DNA from: a bacterium
Lineage (GTDB): Bacteria; Acidobacteriota; HRBIN11; JAKEFK01
Length of the DNA: 37,177 bases
NCBI GenBank assembly: GCA_022616075.1
Contig: JAKEFK010000092.1
Coordinates: 1 to 37,177 of the forward strand
Direction of reading: 5' to 3'
Made by a program: the position numbers and the translations under genes. Position 1 is the first letter of the stretch. The number at the start of each line of letters is the position of its first letter. This document shows, one piece after another, positions 23,039 to 30,892 of the stretch. Below the pieces are notes generated by a model that worked only from the letters and a program-made list of their open reading frames with translations, was not told the origin of the DNA and did not search any database.

Positions 23039-24286
23039 TCAAGCTTCTCGTACCCAATTGCAAACAAGGAGGAGTGCGCCATGTCTTCCTCCAGGCGTGT
23101 CATTCAATAAAGACGCAGTCTCGTGAACGAGAAAAGTAAGTTGATCGACAGCATCCAGAGTGCCCTGCGAAACGCTCCATAATACAGCTTTGATGGTATA
23201 TGTGCGTGGCATGAAAATGTTCTTTGGCAGTTGAACGGCGTACCTGTGCGTTCCGATTTCTCTATCGACGGGAAGTCCTACATCACCAGGAACAGATGAA
23301 AACAAACTATTTCTCTCAGCATCATAGACTGTAATTCCTAATTGCATATCGCTAATCGGTTTTTGAATCACAAAATCCATGACCATTCGCACTTCACTGG
23401 CAGTTGTAACATGTTCGATAGGTTCGCCATTGCCATTTGCGAGACACACCTTTGTGAAGAAAATATCTGAAACGGGAGACGAATCTCTTTCCCAGAAGGT
23501 ACGTTGTCCGCCGAGTGAATCCAGATAACGAGCGGTAACGGTTTTGCTATCGCCAATAGCTTGGATTGTTCCGTGGTCCAGAAAAACTGCGCGGCTGCAC
23601 AGTCTTTGTATGGCAGCCATATTGTGGCTTACAAAAAGAACCGTCCTTCCCTGGGTTGCCGCAGTGTCCATTCTTCCAAGACATTTCCTTTGGAATTCGG
23701 CGTCACCTACCGCCAGCACTTCGTCTACAACAAGAATCTCAGACTCAAGGTACGCAGCCACAGCAAATGCTAGCCGGACATACATTCCGCTGGAATATCG
23801 TTTCACGGGCGTATCAATAAATTCCTTAACGCCTGAGAAATCCACGATCTCATCAAATTTTTTCTGGATTTCTACCTTGTGCATCCCCAGAATCGCCCCG
23901 CTCAGAAAGACATTTTCCCGTCCTGTAAGCTCCGGATGAAAACCGGTGCCGATTTCTAATAAACCCGCAATGCGCCCTTTAATTTTCGCAAAGCCTCTTG
24001 TCGGCGCGGTAATTCTGCAAAGGATCTTAAGCAGGGTGCTTTTGCCCGCACCGTTTCGACCAATAATTCCAACTGCTTCCCCTTGCATTATTTGAAGATT
24101 GATATCTTGAAGAACCCAGATTTTTCTCGCATGTGCGGAGCCCGACAGATCACTGCTGGAGGTGGGATCTGGTCTTCGAAGAAGGTGAGCGGTCCACCGC
24201 TCAATATCTTCGCGCAACGTATTTGTGCCAATGGTTCCAAGTCTGTACTGCTTGCTTAAGTTCTCAGTGACGATTGCGAGGGGCAT
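23039..24286 (-). CDS. wzt: Polysaccharide ABC exporter ATPase with carbohydrate-binding domain
   Basis: 415 residues. ATPase domain: Walker A GRNGAGKS (76-83), Q-loop region, signature YSSGM (164-168), Walker B ILVVDEV (184-190) and H-loop H221 (FVSHNMA). Its ELTGRENVFLSGAILG segment is characteristic of the Wzt/TagH/RfbE group. Residues about 260-415 form the extra beta-sandwich domain (Wzt C-terminal type) that, in characterised systems such as E. coli O9a, binds the modified non-reducing end of the O-antigen. With the upstream permease (2-base gap) it should power flipping of a complete, undecaprenyl-linked polysaccharide across the inner membrane. Confidence 0.93.
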   Translation of the reverse strand: MPLAIVTENLSKQYRLGTIGTNTLREDIERWTAHLLRRPDPTSSSDLSGSAHARKIWVLQDINLQIMQGEAVGIIGRNGAGKSTLLKILCRITAPTRGFAKIKGRIAGLLEIGTGFHPELTGRENVFLSGAILGMHKVEIQKKFDEIVDFSGVKEFIDTPVKRYSSGMYVRLAFAVAAYLESEILVVDEVLAVGDAEFQRKCLGRMDTAATQGRTVLFVSHNMAAIQRLCSRAVFLDHGTIQAIGDSKTVTARYLDSLGGQRTFWERDSSPVSDIFFTKVCLANGNGEPIEHVTTASEVRMVMDFVIQKPISDMQLGITVYDAERNSLFSSVPGDVGLPVDREIGTHRYAVQLPKNIFMPRTYTIKAVLWSVSQGTLDAVDQLTFLVHETASLLNDTPGGRHGALLLVCNWVREA

Positions 24287-24288
24287 CG

Positions 24289-25158
24289 TTACAATGTATC
24301 CATGAAAGTACTTTCAGCTCGATTGAAAAGGAGCACGCCTGTTATCAGAATGGCAACGGTAAAGGCAAAACAGTAAAACAAATGATGGGGATTGAACGTG
24401 CCTGCACCAAGAAATGCATAGCGAAACGTCTCCACGATGGGCGCCATGGGATTTATCCAAACAAGATGGTGAAAGCGCTGTGGGATCGAGGAAACGGGGT
24501 AAATAACAGGAGTGACGAAGAGTAGAAGCTGAGAACCAAAAATTATCAGATGATTGAGATCTCGATAGCGCGTTGTAAGGGCGGATACGATGATGCCAAA
24601 CCCCAATCCCAAACAAGCCATCATGAACAACAGCAGAGGGAGCAAAAGCAACGATAGGTTCGGACTCACCTCTGCGCCTGCAACTTTAAAATAGGCAAGA
24701 AATAACAAAAAAATTGCAGCTTGAATAGAAAAACTGATCAAGTTGCCTATTGCAATCGCAATCGGAATTGCCAATCTGGGGAAATATACTTTTTCGAACA
24801 ATGCTTTGTTGTTGACAAAAGTGGATGAAGTTTTCGTCAGGTTCGCCGAAAAATAATTCCAGATAATCGTTCCGGAAAGATAAAACAGAAGCGGTGGGAG
24901 TCCATCGGTGGATAAATTTGCTACTTTGCTGAAAACAAACAAGTAAGTGAGCGCCACAGTAACGGGTTGGATGATGTACCACACCGGACCCAAAATAGTC
25001 TGCTTGTATGTGGAAATAAAATCACGCCAGACGAAAATGCCGATGAGTTCCCGAGCATTCCACAGCTCGCCAAAGGGAATATCGAGCAGTGCTCGATGGG
25101 GACGGATAATCAGGTCCCAGACAACTGGCTGTCCATCAGAATTTTTCAGATCGTTCAT
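24289..25158 (-). CDS. wzm: Polysaccharide ABC exporter permease (ABC-2 type)
   Basis: 289 residues with a cytosolic N-terminal helix (LLDIPFGELWNARELIGIFVWRDF), six predicted transmembrane segments and the KQTILGPVWYIIQPV gate-helix motif typical of Wzm/TagG/KpsM permeases. NPMAPIVETFRYAFLG, near the end, is the usual conserved C-terminal element. It forms the exporter with the ATPase gene that starts two bases after its stop. It is the first gene of the ten-gene minus-strand operon; a TATAAT-like box lies 14-19 bases before its start codon. No wzx or wzy genes are present, consistent with ABC-dependent export. Confidence 0.93.
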   Translation of the reverse strand: MNDLKNSDGQPVVWDLIIRPHRALLDIPFGELWNARELIGIFVWRDFISTYKQTILGPVWYIIQPVTVALTYLFVFSKVANLSTDGLPPLLFYLSGTIIWNYFSANLTKTSSTFVNNKALFEKVYFPRLAIPIAIAIGNLISFSIQAAIFLLFLAYFKVAGAEVSPNLSLLLLPLLLFMMACLGLGFGIIVSALTTRYRDLNHLIIFGSQLLLFVTPVIYPVSSIPQRFHHLVWINPMAPIVETFRYAFLGAGTFNPHHLFYCFAFTVAILITGVLLFNRAESTFMDTL

Positions 25159-25171
25159 GAATCGTTTTTCA

Positions 25172-25177
25172 ATTATA
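25172..25177 (-). promoter_or_regulatory. Candidate -10 box for the minus-strand export operon
   Basis: The minus strand reads TATAAT here (plus-strand ATTATA), 14-19 bases ahead of the wzm ATG. A start about 7 bases beyond would give a very short leader. No good -35 is found 16-18 bases upstream, so an activator or other sigma factor may be involved. Confidence 0.3.
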
Positions 25178-25248
25178 GCAAATCGGCAGAGTCAGGACGT
25201 CAGCCTGCATGATCAGGTGGTGTCAGCAAATCCAGCTGTGAGTTCGAT

Positions 25249-25254
25249 TATACT
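25249..25254 (+). promoter_or_regulatory. Candidate -10 box for the plus-strand heptose cluster
   Basis: TATACT matches the -10 consensus at five of six positions and lies upstream of the first genes of the plus-strand series. The corresponding -35 region (GCAAAT around 25226-25231) is poor. The divergent gap 25159-25387 must contain the control region for both polysaccharide half-clusters. Confidence 0.3.
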
Positions 25255-25268
25255 AACAGGTCAAATAC

Positions 25269-25391
25269 ATGCGCTACGCAACCAAAGGAGTTGCCGGTTT
25301 ACCAGAACAAACCGGCAAGATCATGATCGCTTTTGAAAAAGCGTGCCCTGGCATCACGTCTCTACCACGAAGAAATCCCTCTGACGTATGA
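25269..25391 (+). CDS. Possible 40-residue leader-type small protein overlapping the CgeB-like gene
   Basis: ATG 25269 opens a 40-codon frame (MRYATKGVAGLPEQTG, then KIMIAFEKACPG and a basic end) closing with TGA 25389-25391, which overlaps the next gene's ATG in an ATGA junction. An AGG lies about nine bases before the ATG. The frame contains the perfect hairpin at 25291-25318. I recognise no family. The ATGA junction suggests translational coupling, but a chance open frame of this length is quite possible. Confidence 0.3.
   Translation: MRYATKGVAGLPEQTGKIMIAFEKACPGITSLPRRNPSDV
25291..25318 (+). promoter_or_regulatory. Perfect 10-bp inverted repeat in the leader of the heptose cluster
   Basis: TTGCCGGTTT (25291-25300) and AAACCGGCAA (25309-25318) are exact reverse complements separated by ACCAGAAC. 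As DNA it could be an operator. As RNA it is a strong stem with an eight-base loop, 70 bases ahead of the CgeB-like start codon. No U-run follows, so it is not a classical terminator. Confidence 0.5.
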
Positions 25392-26524
25392 GATTCCTCT
25401 TCATTAATACGGACTATTCGCCCTTCTTACGCTCGCTTTATGGCATCAATCAACAATTGGCGAATGAAAGCTATCAAAAGCAGTTAGAAGCCCGAGAGGA
25501 TACCCTATTTGGAACTGCGGATTTTTATTCGAAGAACTTACGAAGAATTGGTCATGAAGCATGGGACATTCATGCAAACAACTTTGACTTACAGAATGCC
25601 TGGTTTAGAGAGTTCTCACAGGGAACAAAACCTGAACGGAAAAAGCCGCTTTCTTCATTGAGGCGCTTTCTGCAGGAACGAATTCAGCCTTTCAGACAAA
25701 GCCGACAGGCATGGGTATATGAAATCCTGGCGGCTCAGATCAAGTTTTACAGACCCGATGTTGTAGTAAATCTCGACGTAAGATTCATTAGCACACCGTT
25801 TTTAAAGCAAATGAAGCCGCAGATCCGGTTGCTGGTAGCCCAACATGCCGCGACCTTACTGCCGGATACCCAGGATTTCAGTTGCTACGACCTAGCTGTC
25901 TCGTCATTCCCTCCAACGGTTGAATTCTTTAAGCGCAAAGGATTGCCGGCCTACTCATGGCCGATGGCCTTCGAGACATCCATTTTGCCGGAAATTCAGA
26001 ATACAGAACAAACGAGCACAGTTACTTTTGTAGGTAATTTTTTTAAAGGTGTTCATGATAGTCGAAGAGAGTTGATAGAATTTCTGTGCAAGACGTTTGA
26101 TGTAATGGAAGTCTGGGGGCCTTCCATTGAGCAATTCCCCCAGAATTCGTCGATTCGTAAGCATTACAAGGGTGAAGCATGGGGACGCAAACTTTATGAA
26201 ATTTTATCCAGATCAAAAATTACCGTGAATCATCACGGTGACATTCCGCCTTTTGCAAATAACATGAGATTATACGAAGCAACCGGCGTTGGAACCATGC
26301 TGATAACAGACTGGAAGGAAAACCTTGTCGACTTGTTTGAGCCTCAAAAAGAAGTTGTGACATACCGCAATTTTGAAGAATGCGCCGAGTTTATAAAGTA
26401 TTACCTGGACCATTCCTCTGAACGGGAATCGATTGCCAGAGCCGGTCAACTGAGAACACTTCACGACCATACATATTTTCAGAGAATGAAAGAGTTCGTC
26501 AAAATTGTCAGCAAACATCTTTAG
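25388..26524 (+). CDS. CgeB-like glycosyltransferase (GT-B fold)
   Basis: 378 residues. It begins RFLFINTDYSPFLRSLYG. The C-terminal half carries TVTFVGNFFKGVHDSRRELI (start of the second Rossmann domain), NHHGDIPPFANNMRLYEATGVGTMLITDW (the conserved nucleotide-sugar-binding stretch of CgeB/DUF3880-type proteins, with E as phosphate-binding acid) and the YLDHSSERESIARAGQ...HDHTYFQRM ending. Family members are cytosolic transferases found in spore-coat, capsule and O-antigen clusters. It is the first sizeable gene of the plus-strand heptose series, with an ATGA overlap to the short frame before it and 23 bases to the next gene's ATG. Donor is possibly the modified GDP-heptose made by its neighbours (inference). 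Confidence 0.82.
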   Translation: MRFLFINTDYSPFLRSLYGINQQLANESYQKQLEAREDTLFGTADFYSKNLRRIGHEAWDIHANNFDLQNAWFREFSQGTKPERKKPLSSLRRFLQERIQPFRQSRQAWVYEILAAQIKFYRPDVVVNLDVRFISTPFLKQMKPQIRLLVAQHAATLLPDTQDFSCYDLAVSSFPPTVEFFKRKGLPAYSWPMAFETSILPEIQNTEQTSTVTFVGNFFKGVHDSRRELIEFLCKTFDVMEVWGPSIEQFPQNSSIRKHYKGEAWGRKLYEILSRSKITVNHHGDIPPFANNMRLYEATGVGTMLITDWKENLVDLFEPQKEVVTYRNFEECAEFIKYYLDHSSERESIARAGQLRTLHDHTYFQRMKEFVKIVSKHL

Positions 26525-26547
26525 TGTCATGCGGTAGAATTCTGTCT

Positions 26548-27480
26548 ATGCAAATACTTGTTACAGGCGGAGCAGGATACCTCGGATCCATTTTGTGCGA
26601 ACACCTGCTCACGGCGGGACACAAAGTTTGCGTGATCGATAACCTGATTTACCGTCAACAAAGTCTCATTCATTTGTGTTCCGATCCATCCTTTGATTTT
26701 GTTTTCGGGGATGTAAGGGACGAACAACTGATAAAGAGTCTGTTAAGAGACGCAGACGCAATTATCCCCTTAGCAGCAATCGTGGGAGCTCCCGCGTGCG
26801 ATCTCGATCCGTTGCTCGCTACTTCGGTGAATCTGGAGGCCATTCGGCTCCTGAACCGGCTCCGGAGCCGCGACCAGATCATTATTTATCCCACAACAAA
26901 CAGCGGTTACGGCACAAAGAGTGGCGACGTTTACTGCACGGAAGAAACACCATTAGAACCGATCAGTCTTTATGGCCGGACAAAAGTGGAGGCGGAGAGA
27001 GAGTTGTTGGGCAGTAACAACAGCATCGCCTTGCGTCTGGCAACTGTTTTTGGTATGTCACCCCGCATGCGATTGGATGTACTGGTGAATCATTTTGTCT
27101 ACGCGGCTGTTACAGATGGTTACATTGTTTTGTTTGAAAAAGATTTCAAACGCAATTTTGTTCACATTCGGGATGTTGCCGATTGTTTTCTTTTCTGTTT
27201 GGAGAACATCGACAGGATGATGGGACGCACCTTCAACGTAGGTCTCGATAGCGCAAATATATCGAAAGAAGAGTTGGCGCTGAAGGTAAAAGAGCACGTC
27301 CCTCAGTTTTCGATACAGCATGCTCCCCTTGCCTCCGACCCGGACAAACGAAATTACATCGTTTCCAACCAGCGGCTGCGTGAAGCGGGATTTGAAGCAA
27401 CGCGCTCTTTGGATCAAGGCATTCAGGAGATATTGAAAGGTTACCGAATGCTTGCCTTTTCTCCTTTCAAAAATGCCTGA
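26548..27480 (+). CDS. SDR, GDP-D-glycero-D-manno-heptose 4-dehydrogenase-like (Cj1427 type)
   Basis: 310 residues from ATG 26548; the upstream in-frame GTG at 26524 would add eight unlikely residues. Extended SDR: NAD-binding GGAGYLG (7-13), D31, active-site TTNSGYG region (116-122) and Y142-x3-K146 in SLYGRTK. From memory it resembles Campylobacter jejuni Cj1427 very closely along its length: DADAIIPLAAIVGAP, RLATVFGMSPRMRLDVLVNHF, FKRNFVHIRDV, LDSANISKEELALKVKEHVPQF and DPDKRNYIVSNQRL all have near-identical counterparts. Cj1427 oxidises C4 of GDP-heptose in capsule biosynthesis. The HddC gene that overlaps it by eight bases and the HddA gene further down support a GDP-heptose substrate. 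Database names such as UDP-glucose 4-epimerase would be misleading. Confidence 0.85.
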   Translation: MQILVTGGAGYLGSILCEHLLTAGHKVCVIDNLIYRQQSLIHLCSDPSFDFVFGDVRDEQLIKSLLRDADAIIPLAAIVGAPACDLDPLLATSVNLEAIRLLNRLRSRDQIIIYPTTNSGYGTKSGDVYCTEETPLEPISLYGRTKVEAERELLGSNNSIALRLATVFGMSPRMRLDVLVNHFVYAAVTDGYIVLFEKDFKRNFVHIRDVADCFLFCLENIDRMMGRTFNVGLDSANISKEELALKVKEHVPQFSIQHAPLASDPDKRNYIVSNQRLREAGFEATRSLDQGIQEILKGYRMLAFSPFKNA

Positions 27481-28195
27481 GCCAGCGCAGAAATTTTCCG
27501 ATTTAACAACGATCATTCTTGCGGGTGGTCTGGGAACGAGACTGCGCGACTCTGTTCCGGACCGCCCTAAAGTTCTGGCTGAAGTCCGCGGCCGCCCTTT
27601 TCTGACTTACCTTTTTGATCAAATTCAAGAGGCAGGAACCAGAGAGGTTATTCTTTGCACCGGTTATTTGGGGGAGCAGATTGACAATCTATTCGGCGAT
27701 ACTTACATGAGTCTGAAACTGACTTATTCAAGAGAGCGTGAACCATTGGGTACAGCGGGAGCTTTGCGCCTGGCGTTGCCTCTAATAAAATCGAACCCTG
27801 TCCTTATTATGAATGGTGATTCGATCTGTTTGACCGATTTGAAAGACATGTTGAAATGGCATGACTCAAAAAAGTCACAGGCTACCATTTTGCTCACACG
27901 GGTCGCAGAAATGAGCCGTTATGGTCAAGTGCAAACCGATCCTGTCTCTTCAGTCGTAACTCGATTTGAAGAGAAAGGCAGTGCATCGGAGTCAGGGTGG
28001 GTTAACGCCGGTGTGTATCTGCTGGCTCGCAAAATGATCAAAGAAATCCCTGCCGGCTCCTTTCTTTCGCTCGAAGAGCAAATATTCCCTTCCTGGATCG
28101 GACGAGGATTACTTGGTTATCAAAGTGGTGGGCCATTTCTGGACATAGGAACTCCGGAATCTTATAAGCGTGCCTCTGAGTTTTTAGGAGATTAG
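27473..28195 (+). CDS. hddC: Sugar-1-phosphate nucleotidyltransferase, HddC-like (heptose-1-phosphate guanylyltransferase)
   Basis: 240 residues from ATG 27473, overlapping the dehydrogenase stop by eight bases; TTG 27452 is an alternative. The nucleotide-binding signature is LAGGLGTRLR (16-25) followed by RPKVLAEVRGRPFL, then GTAGALRLALP, MNGDS (metal-binding Asp) and a C-terminal VNAGVYLLARKMI and FLDIGTPESY. This small single-domain form, without a left-handed helix, matches HddC, which makes GDP-D-glycero-alpha-D-manno-heptose from the 1-phosphate and GTP. The kinase HddA is encoded at 36570. Mannose-1-phosphate guanylyltransferase is the main alternative, but the heptose context favours HddC. 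Confidence 0.85.
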   Translation: MPEPAQKFSDLTTIILAGGLGTRLRDSVPDRPKVLAEVRGRPFLTYLFDQIQEAGTREVILCTGYLGEQIDNLFGDTYMSLKLTYSREREPLGTAGALRLALPLIKSNPVLIMNGDSICLTDLKDMLKWHDSKKSQATILLTRVAEMSRYGQVQTDPVSSVVTRFEEKGSASESGWVNAGVYLLARKMIKEIPAGSFLSLEEQIFPSWIGRGLLGYQSGGPFLDIGTPESYKRASEFLGD

Positions 28196-28197
28196 CT

Positions 28198-29163
28198 TTG
28201 CAAAAAGATTCGAGAATCTGGGTTGCGGGGAGGAATACATTGATCGGCTCGGCATTGTTGCGCCAGCTCAAAAAGCAAGCCTACACAAATGTAGTCGATT
28301 TCGAACTGGATACTTATGAATCGCGCCAGGTCGAAGATTTCTTCTCATCGGTGCAGCCAGAATACGTTTTCGTCACGGCAGGACGGTCCGGCGGAATCAA
28401 ATTAAACAGGGACCATCCTGCTGAGCTGATGCTTTCCAACTTATTAGCAGGATCGCTGGTGATTCACAATGCTCACCGTTTCGGCATTCGAAAATTGCTG
28501 TATCTGGCAAGCTCTTGCTGCTATCCAAAGCACTGCCAGCAACCGATGAAGGTGGAATCGATTATGACTGGAATTCTCGAACCGACTAGCGATGCGTATG
28601 CCGTTGCCAAAATCGCGTGCATGAAACTTTGTGAGGCATATAAAAGGGAGCACGATGATGTTTTCATAACCGGAATTCCTGCCGATGCATTCGGACCAGG
28701 TGATGTTTACGATTTTGAGAATGCGCATGTACTCCCGGCGCTTCTTCGGAAAATGCATGAAGCAGCGAGGGCGAAGTCGGGCGAGGTGGTTGTTTGGGGT
28801 TCAGGAAAACCTCGCCGCGAATTCGTATTTGTCGATGACCTCGCTGATGCATGCCTCTTCGTTATGCAACATTACGAGGGTCATCTCCCCGTTAATCTTG
28901 GCGGTGGTACAGAGTTGTCCATCGCGGAGCTCGCAGAAGCGATCCGGAAAGTGGTTGGATATTCTGGAAAAATAGTTTATGACCTGAGTTATCCGGACGG
29001 AATGCTTTTCAAAGCTCTTGACTCAAGCATACTGTTAGAAATGGGTTGGAAGCCGATCACATCTTTTCAAAGAGCTCTGCAAATCACCTATCAAGATTTC
29101 CTGAATAGTAGTGGCAGAGCATTTGCCGCAACTACGCACCAATCAGAACCTGATTTGAGTTAG
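28198..29163 (+). CDS. GDP-fucose-synthase-like SDR (WcaG family) with complete catalytic set
   Basis: 321 residues, TTG start with a good AGGAG site seven bases upstream, beginning two bases after the hddC stop. Compared by eye with E. coli GDP-L-fucose synthase, it keeps Ser (105/106), C107 (E. coli Cys109), Y134 (Tyr136) and K138 (Lys140) in SSCCYPK and SDAYAVAK, and H177 (His179) in NAHVLPALLR. It should therefore be able to epimerise and reduce a 4-keto sugar nucleotide using NADPH. In Campylobacter the heptose pathway uses WcaG-like reductases such as Cj1428 after C4 oxidation, so the likely substrate here is a GDP-4-keto-heptose. The NADP-binding loop GRNTLIGSAL is slightly unusual (the typical form is GxxGMVGSA). 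Confidence 0.85.
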   Translation: MQKDSRIWVAGRNTLIGSALLRQLKKQAYTNVVDFELDTYESRQVEDFFSSVQPEYVFVTAGRSGGIKLNRDHPAELMLSNLLAGSLVIHNAHRFGIRKLLYLASSCCYPKHCQQPMKVESIMTGILEPTSDAYAVAKIACMKLCEAYKREHDDVFITGIPADAFGPGDVYDFENAHVLPALLRKMHEAARAKSGEVVVWGSGKPRREFVFVDDLADACLFVMQHYEGHLPVNLGGGTELSIAELAEAIRKVVGYSGKIVYDLSYPDGMLFKALDSSILLEMGWKPITSFQRALQITYQDFLNSSGRAFAATTHQSEPDLS

Positions 29164-29185
29164 TATAATCGAGAGGGAGATGACC

Positions 29186-30121
29186 ATGAAGCAGGATCAG
29201 CGGATTTTTGTCGCCGGTGCCTCGGGGTTGGTCGGTTCGGCCATCTACCGCGTGCTGAAAAAACAAGGGTTTACTCAAATCATCGTCAAATCGCGAAAAG
29301 AGTTGGACCTGCTGGATCAACCACAGGTTTCTCAATTCTTCCTCGAAACGCGGCCTGAAATTGTTTTCCTCTGCGCAGGGAAAGTGGGAGGAGTTTACGC
29401 AAACGATACCTATCGCGCTGAGTTTATCTACGAAAACCTCCAGATTGAAGCAAATGTCATTCACTCCTCTTATGTGGCAGAAGTAAAAAAGCTGATCTTT
29501 TTTGGCTCTTCCACCATGTATCCGAAGAATTGCCCTCAGCCGATGAAAGAACAGCATCTGATGACCGGTTTATTGGAACCCACGAATGAAGCACTGGGTA
29601 TGGCGAAACTCGCTGGAATGAAAATGTGCCAATCCTACAATCTTCAATACGGCACGGACTTTATTACGATCATTCCTTCTAATCTTTATGGGATCAATCA
29701 GAATTATGCGCCTCTGAATTCCATGGTCATTCCTTCGTTGATTCGAAAATTTTACGAGGCAAAAAAAGGAGGGAAAAACGAAGTCATTATCTGGGGCTCC
29801 GGACGTGGCATCCGTGACTTTCTTTTTTCAGACAGTTGCGCTGTGGCAGCAATTTTTCTGGGACAAAACTATAGTGGCAATGCTCCGGTGAATGTGGGGT
29901 CCGGTGTTGATACGACGGTTCAAGAACTCGCAGAAGTGATCAAGAAAATTGTCGGTTTTGAAGGGACGATTGTCTACGATCGATCTAAAACTGATGGGAC
30001 ACTCATTAAACTCCTGGACCTTACCGAGATTTCCGAGATGGGATGGAAGAATCAGATGGCGCTGGAAGAAGGAATTGAAATCTGCTACTCCGATTTCCTA
30101 ACCAGAATCGGAAAATCCTGA
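29186..30121 (+). CDS. GDP-fucose-synthase-like SDR (WcaG family) lacking key catalytic residues
   Basis: 311 residues from ATG 29186, six bases after GGGAG; another ATG at 29180 is too close to that site. The NAD(P)-binding motif GASGLVGSA (11-19) is intact. The positions matching E. coli GDP-L-fucose synthase Cys109, Tyr136 and His179 are T110 (SSTMYPK), L137 (NEALGMAK) and M180 (LNSMVIPSL), while Lys140 is kept as K141. With a constant +1 offset the alignment is unambiguous by eye. It has therefore lost both epimerase residues and the catalytic tyrosine, but remains an intact gene beside an intact paralogue (28198-29163). It may bind substrate or partner the paralogue, or catalyse a different step. 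Confidence 0.85.
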   Translation: MKQDQRIFVAGASGLVGSAIYRVLKKQGFTQIIVKSRKELDLLDQPQVSQFFLETRPEIVFLCAGKVGGVYANDTYRAEFIYENLQIEANVIHSSYVAEVKKLIFFGSSTMYPKNCPQPMKEQHLMTGLLEPTNEALGMAKLAGMKMCQSYNLQYGTDFITIIPSNLYGINQNYAPLNSMVIPSLIRKFYEAKKGGKNEVIIWGSGRGIRDFLFSDSCAVAAIFLGQNYSGNAPVNVGSGVDTTVQELAEVIKKIVGFEGTIVYDRSKTDGTLIKLLDLTEISEMGWKNQMALEEGIEICYSDFLTRIGKS

Positions 30122-30124
30122 TTT

Positions 30125-30889
30125 ATGGGAAAACGGATTAAAGCCTCAGAAAGAGATCAAAGGACTCTGGAGCGTCTGAGACAAGCTTCCTCCCGTTCGA
30201 TCAAAACTTTTGAGCAGCCGGAAGACTACCGGAATAAGGTCGTTTTAAAACCCTGGGGTTATGAATTCCTGGTGTTCGAAAATGAACACGTTGCGATCTG
30301 GTTTTTGCATCTTGGAGAAGGCCATTCGACCTCCATGCACTGCCATCCCGGCAAACAGACTTCGCTGATTCTCCTCAAAGGTGAAGTGCAGTGCAATTTT
30401 TTCGGTCAGAGGGCGCATCTGAAACCTATGAGCTCGATCGCAATTGACCGGGGCGTGTTTCATTCCACCAAGGCGCTTCTATCGAGTGGCGCTTTTCTGA
30501 TCGAAGTCGAATCTCCGCCCGCCAAAACAGACCTGGTGAGACTGAAAGATGAATATGACCGCCAATCTTCAGGTTACGAGGGTATGTCTGAGATGCGAAC
30601 AGACGGCTTGGAGGAGTTTGGCTATTTCTGGATCGACGGCTCTCCCCTTTCTCCGCATTCTATTGGCAACTGCTGCATCGATGTTGTGTCCTTTTCCAGT
30701 CAAGATTCTCTGAAGACTTTCGAATGGTCTGATTCCGCGTATTACTGCTGCTGCCGCGGGGAACTGTTGGATTCCAGAGAAAAAAAAGTATTATGCATCG
30801 GAAATATTGAAAGGGGGGCGGAGCTTCTTCAATTAGATTCCCTCAATTTGCATGGCGAGCTTGTCCTTATGCGATTTCAGGTGGAATAG
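30125..30889 (+). CDS. Two-domain cupin protein in the heptose cluster
   Basis: 254 residues. Cupin domain 1 resembles the mannose-6-phosphate isomerase/mannose-1-P guanylyltransferase type: VVLKPWGYEFLVFENEHVAIWFLHL, then MHCHPGKQTSLILLKGEV with H72 and H74, and H113 in DRGVFHST. The usual Glu after HxHP is replaced by K/Q, so metal binding may be altered. A weaker second cupin-like half runs from about residue 165 (SIGNCCIDVVSFSS...YYCCCRGELLDSRE). It may isomerise, epimerise or bind a sugar phosphate; the family gives no firm answer. It starts three bases after the preceding stop and ends three bases before the E1-alpha gene, so it is part of the same operon. Confidence 0.72.
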   Translation: MGKRIKASERDQRTLERLRQASSRSIKTFEQPEDYRNKVVLKPWGYEFLVFENEHVAIWFLHLGEGHSTSMHCHPGKQTSLILLKGEVQCNFFGQRAHLKPMSSIAIDRGVFHSTKALLSSGAFLIEVESPPAKTDLVRLKDEYDRQSSGYEGMSEMRTDGLEEFGYFWIDGSPLSPHSIGNCCIDVVSFSSQDSLKTFEWSDSAYYCCCRGELLDSREKKVLCIGNIERGAELLQLDSLNLHGELVLMRFQVE

Positions 30890-30892
30890 AAA

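Noticed and set aside
28198-30121. True GDP-L-fucose pathway (fcl/gmd)
   Set aside because: No GDP-mannose 4,6-dehydratase is present; the neighbours are heptose enzymes, and one of the two paralogues lacks the fucose-synthase catalytic residues.
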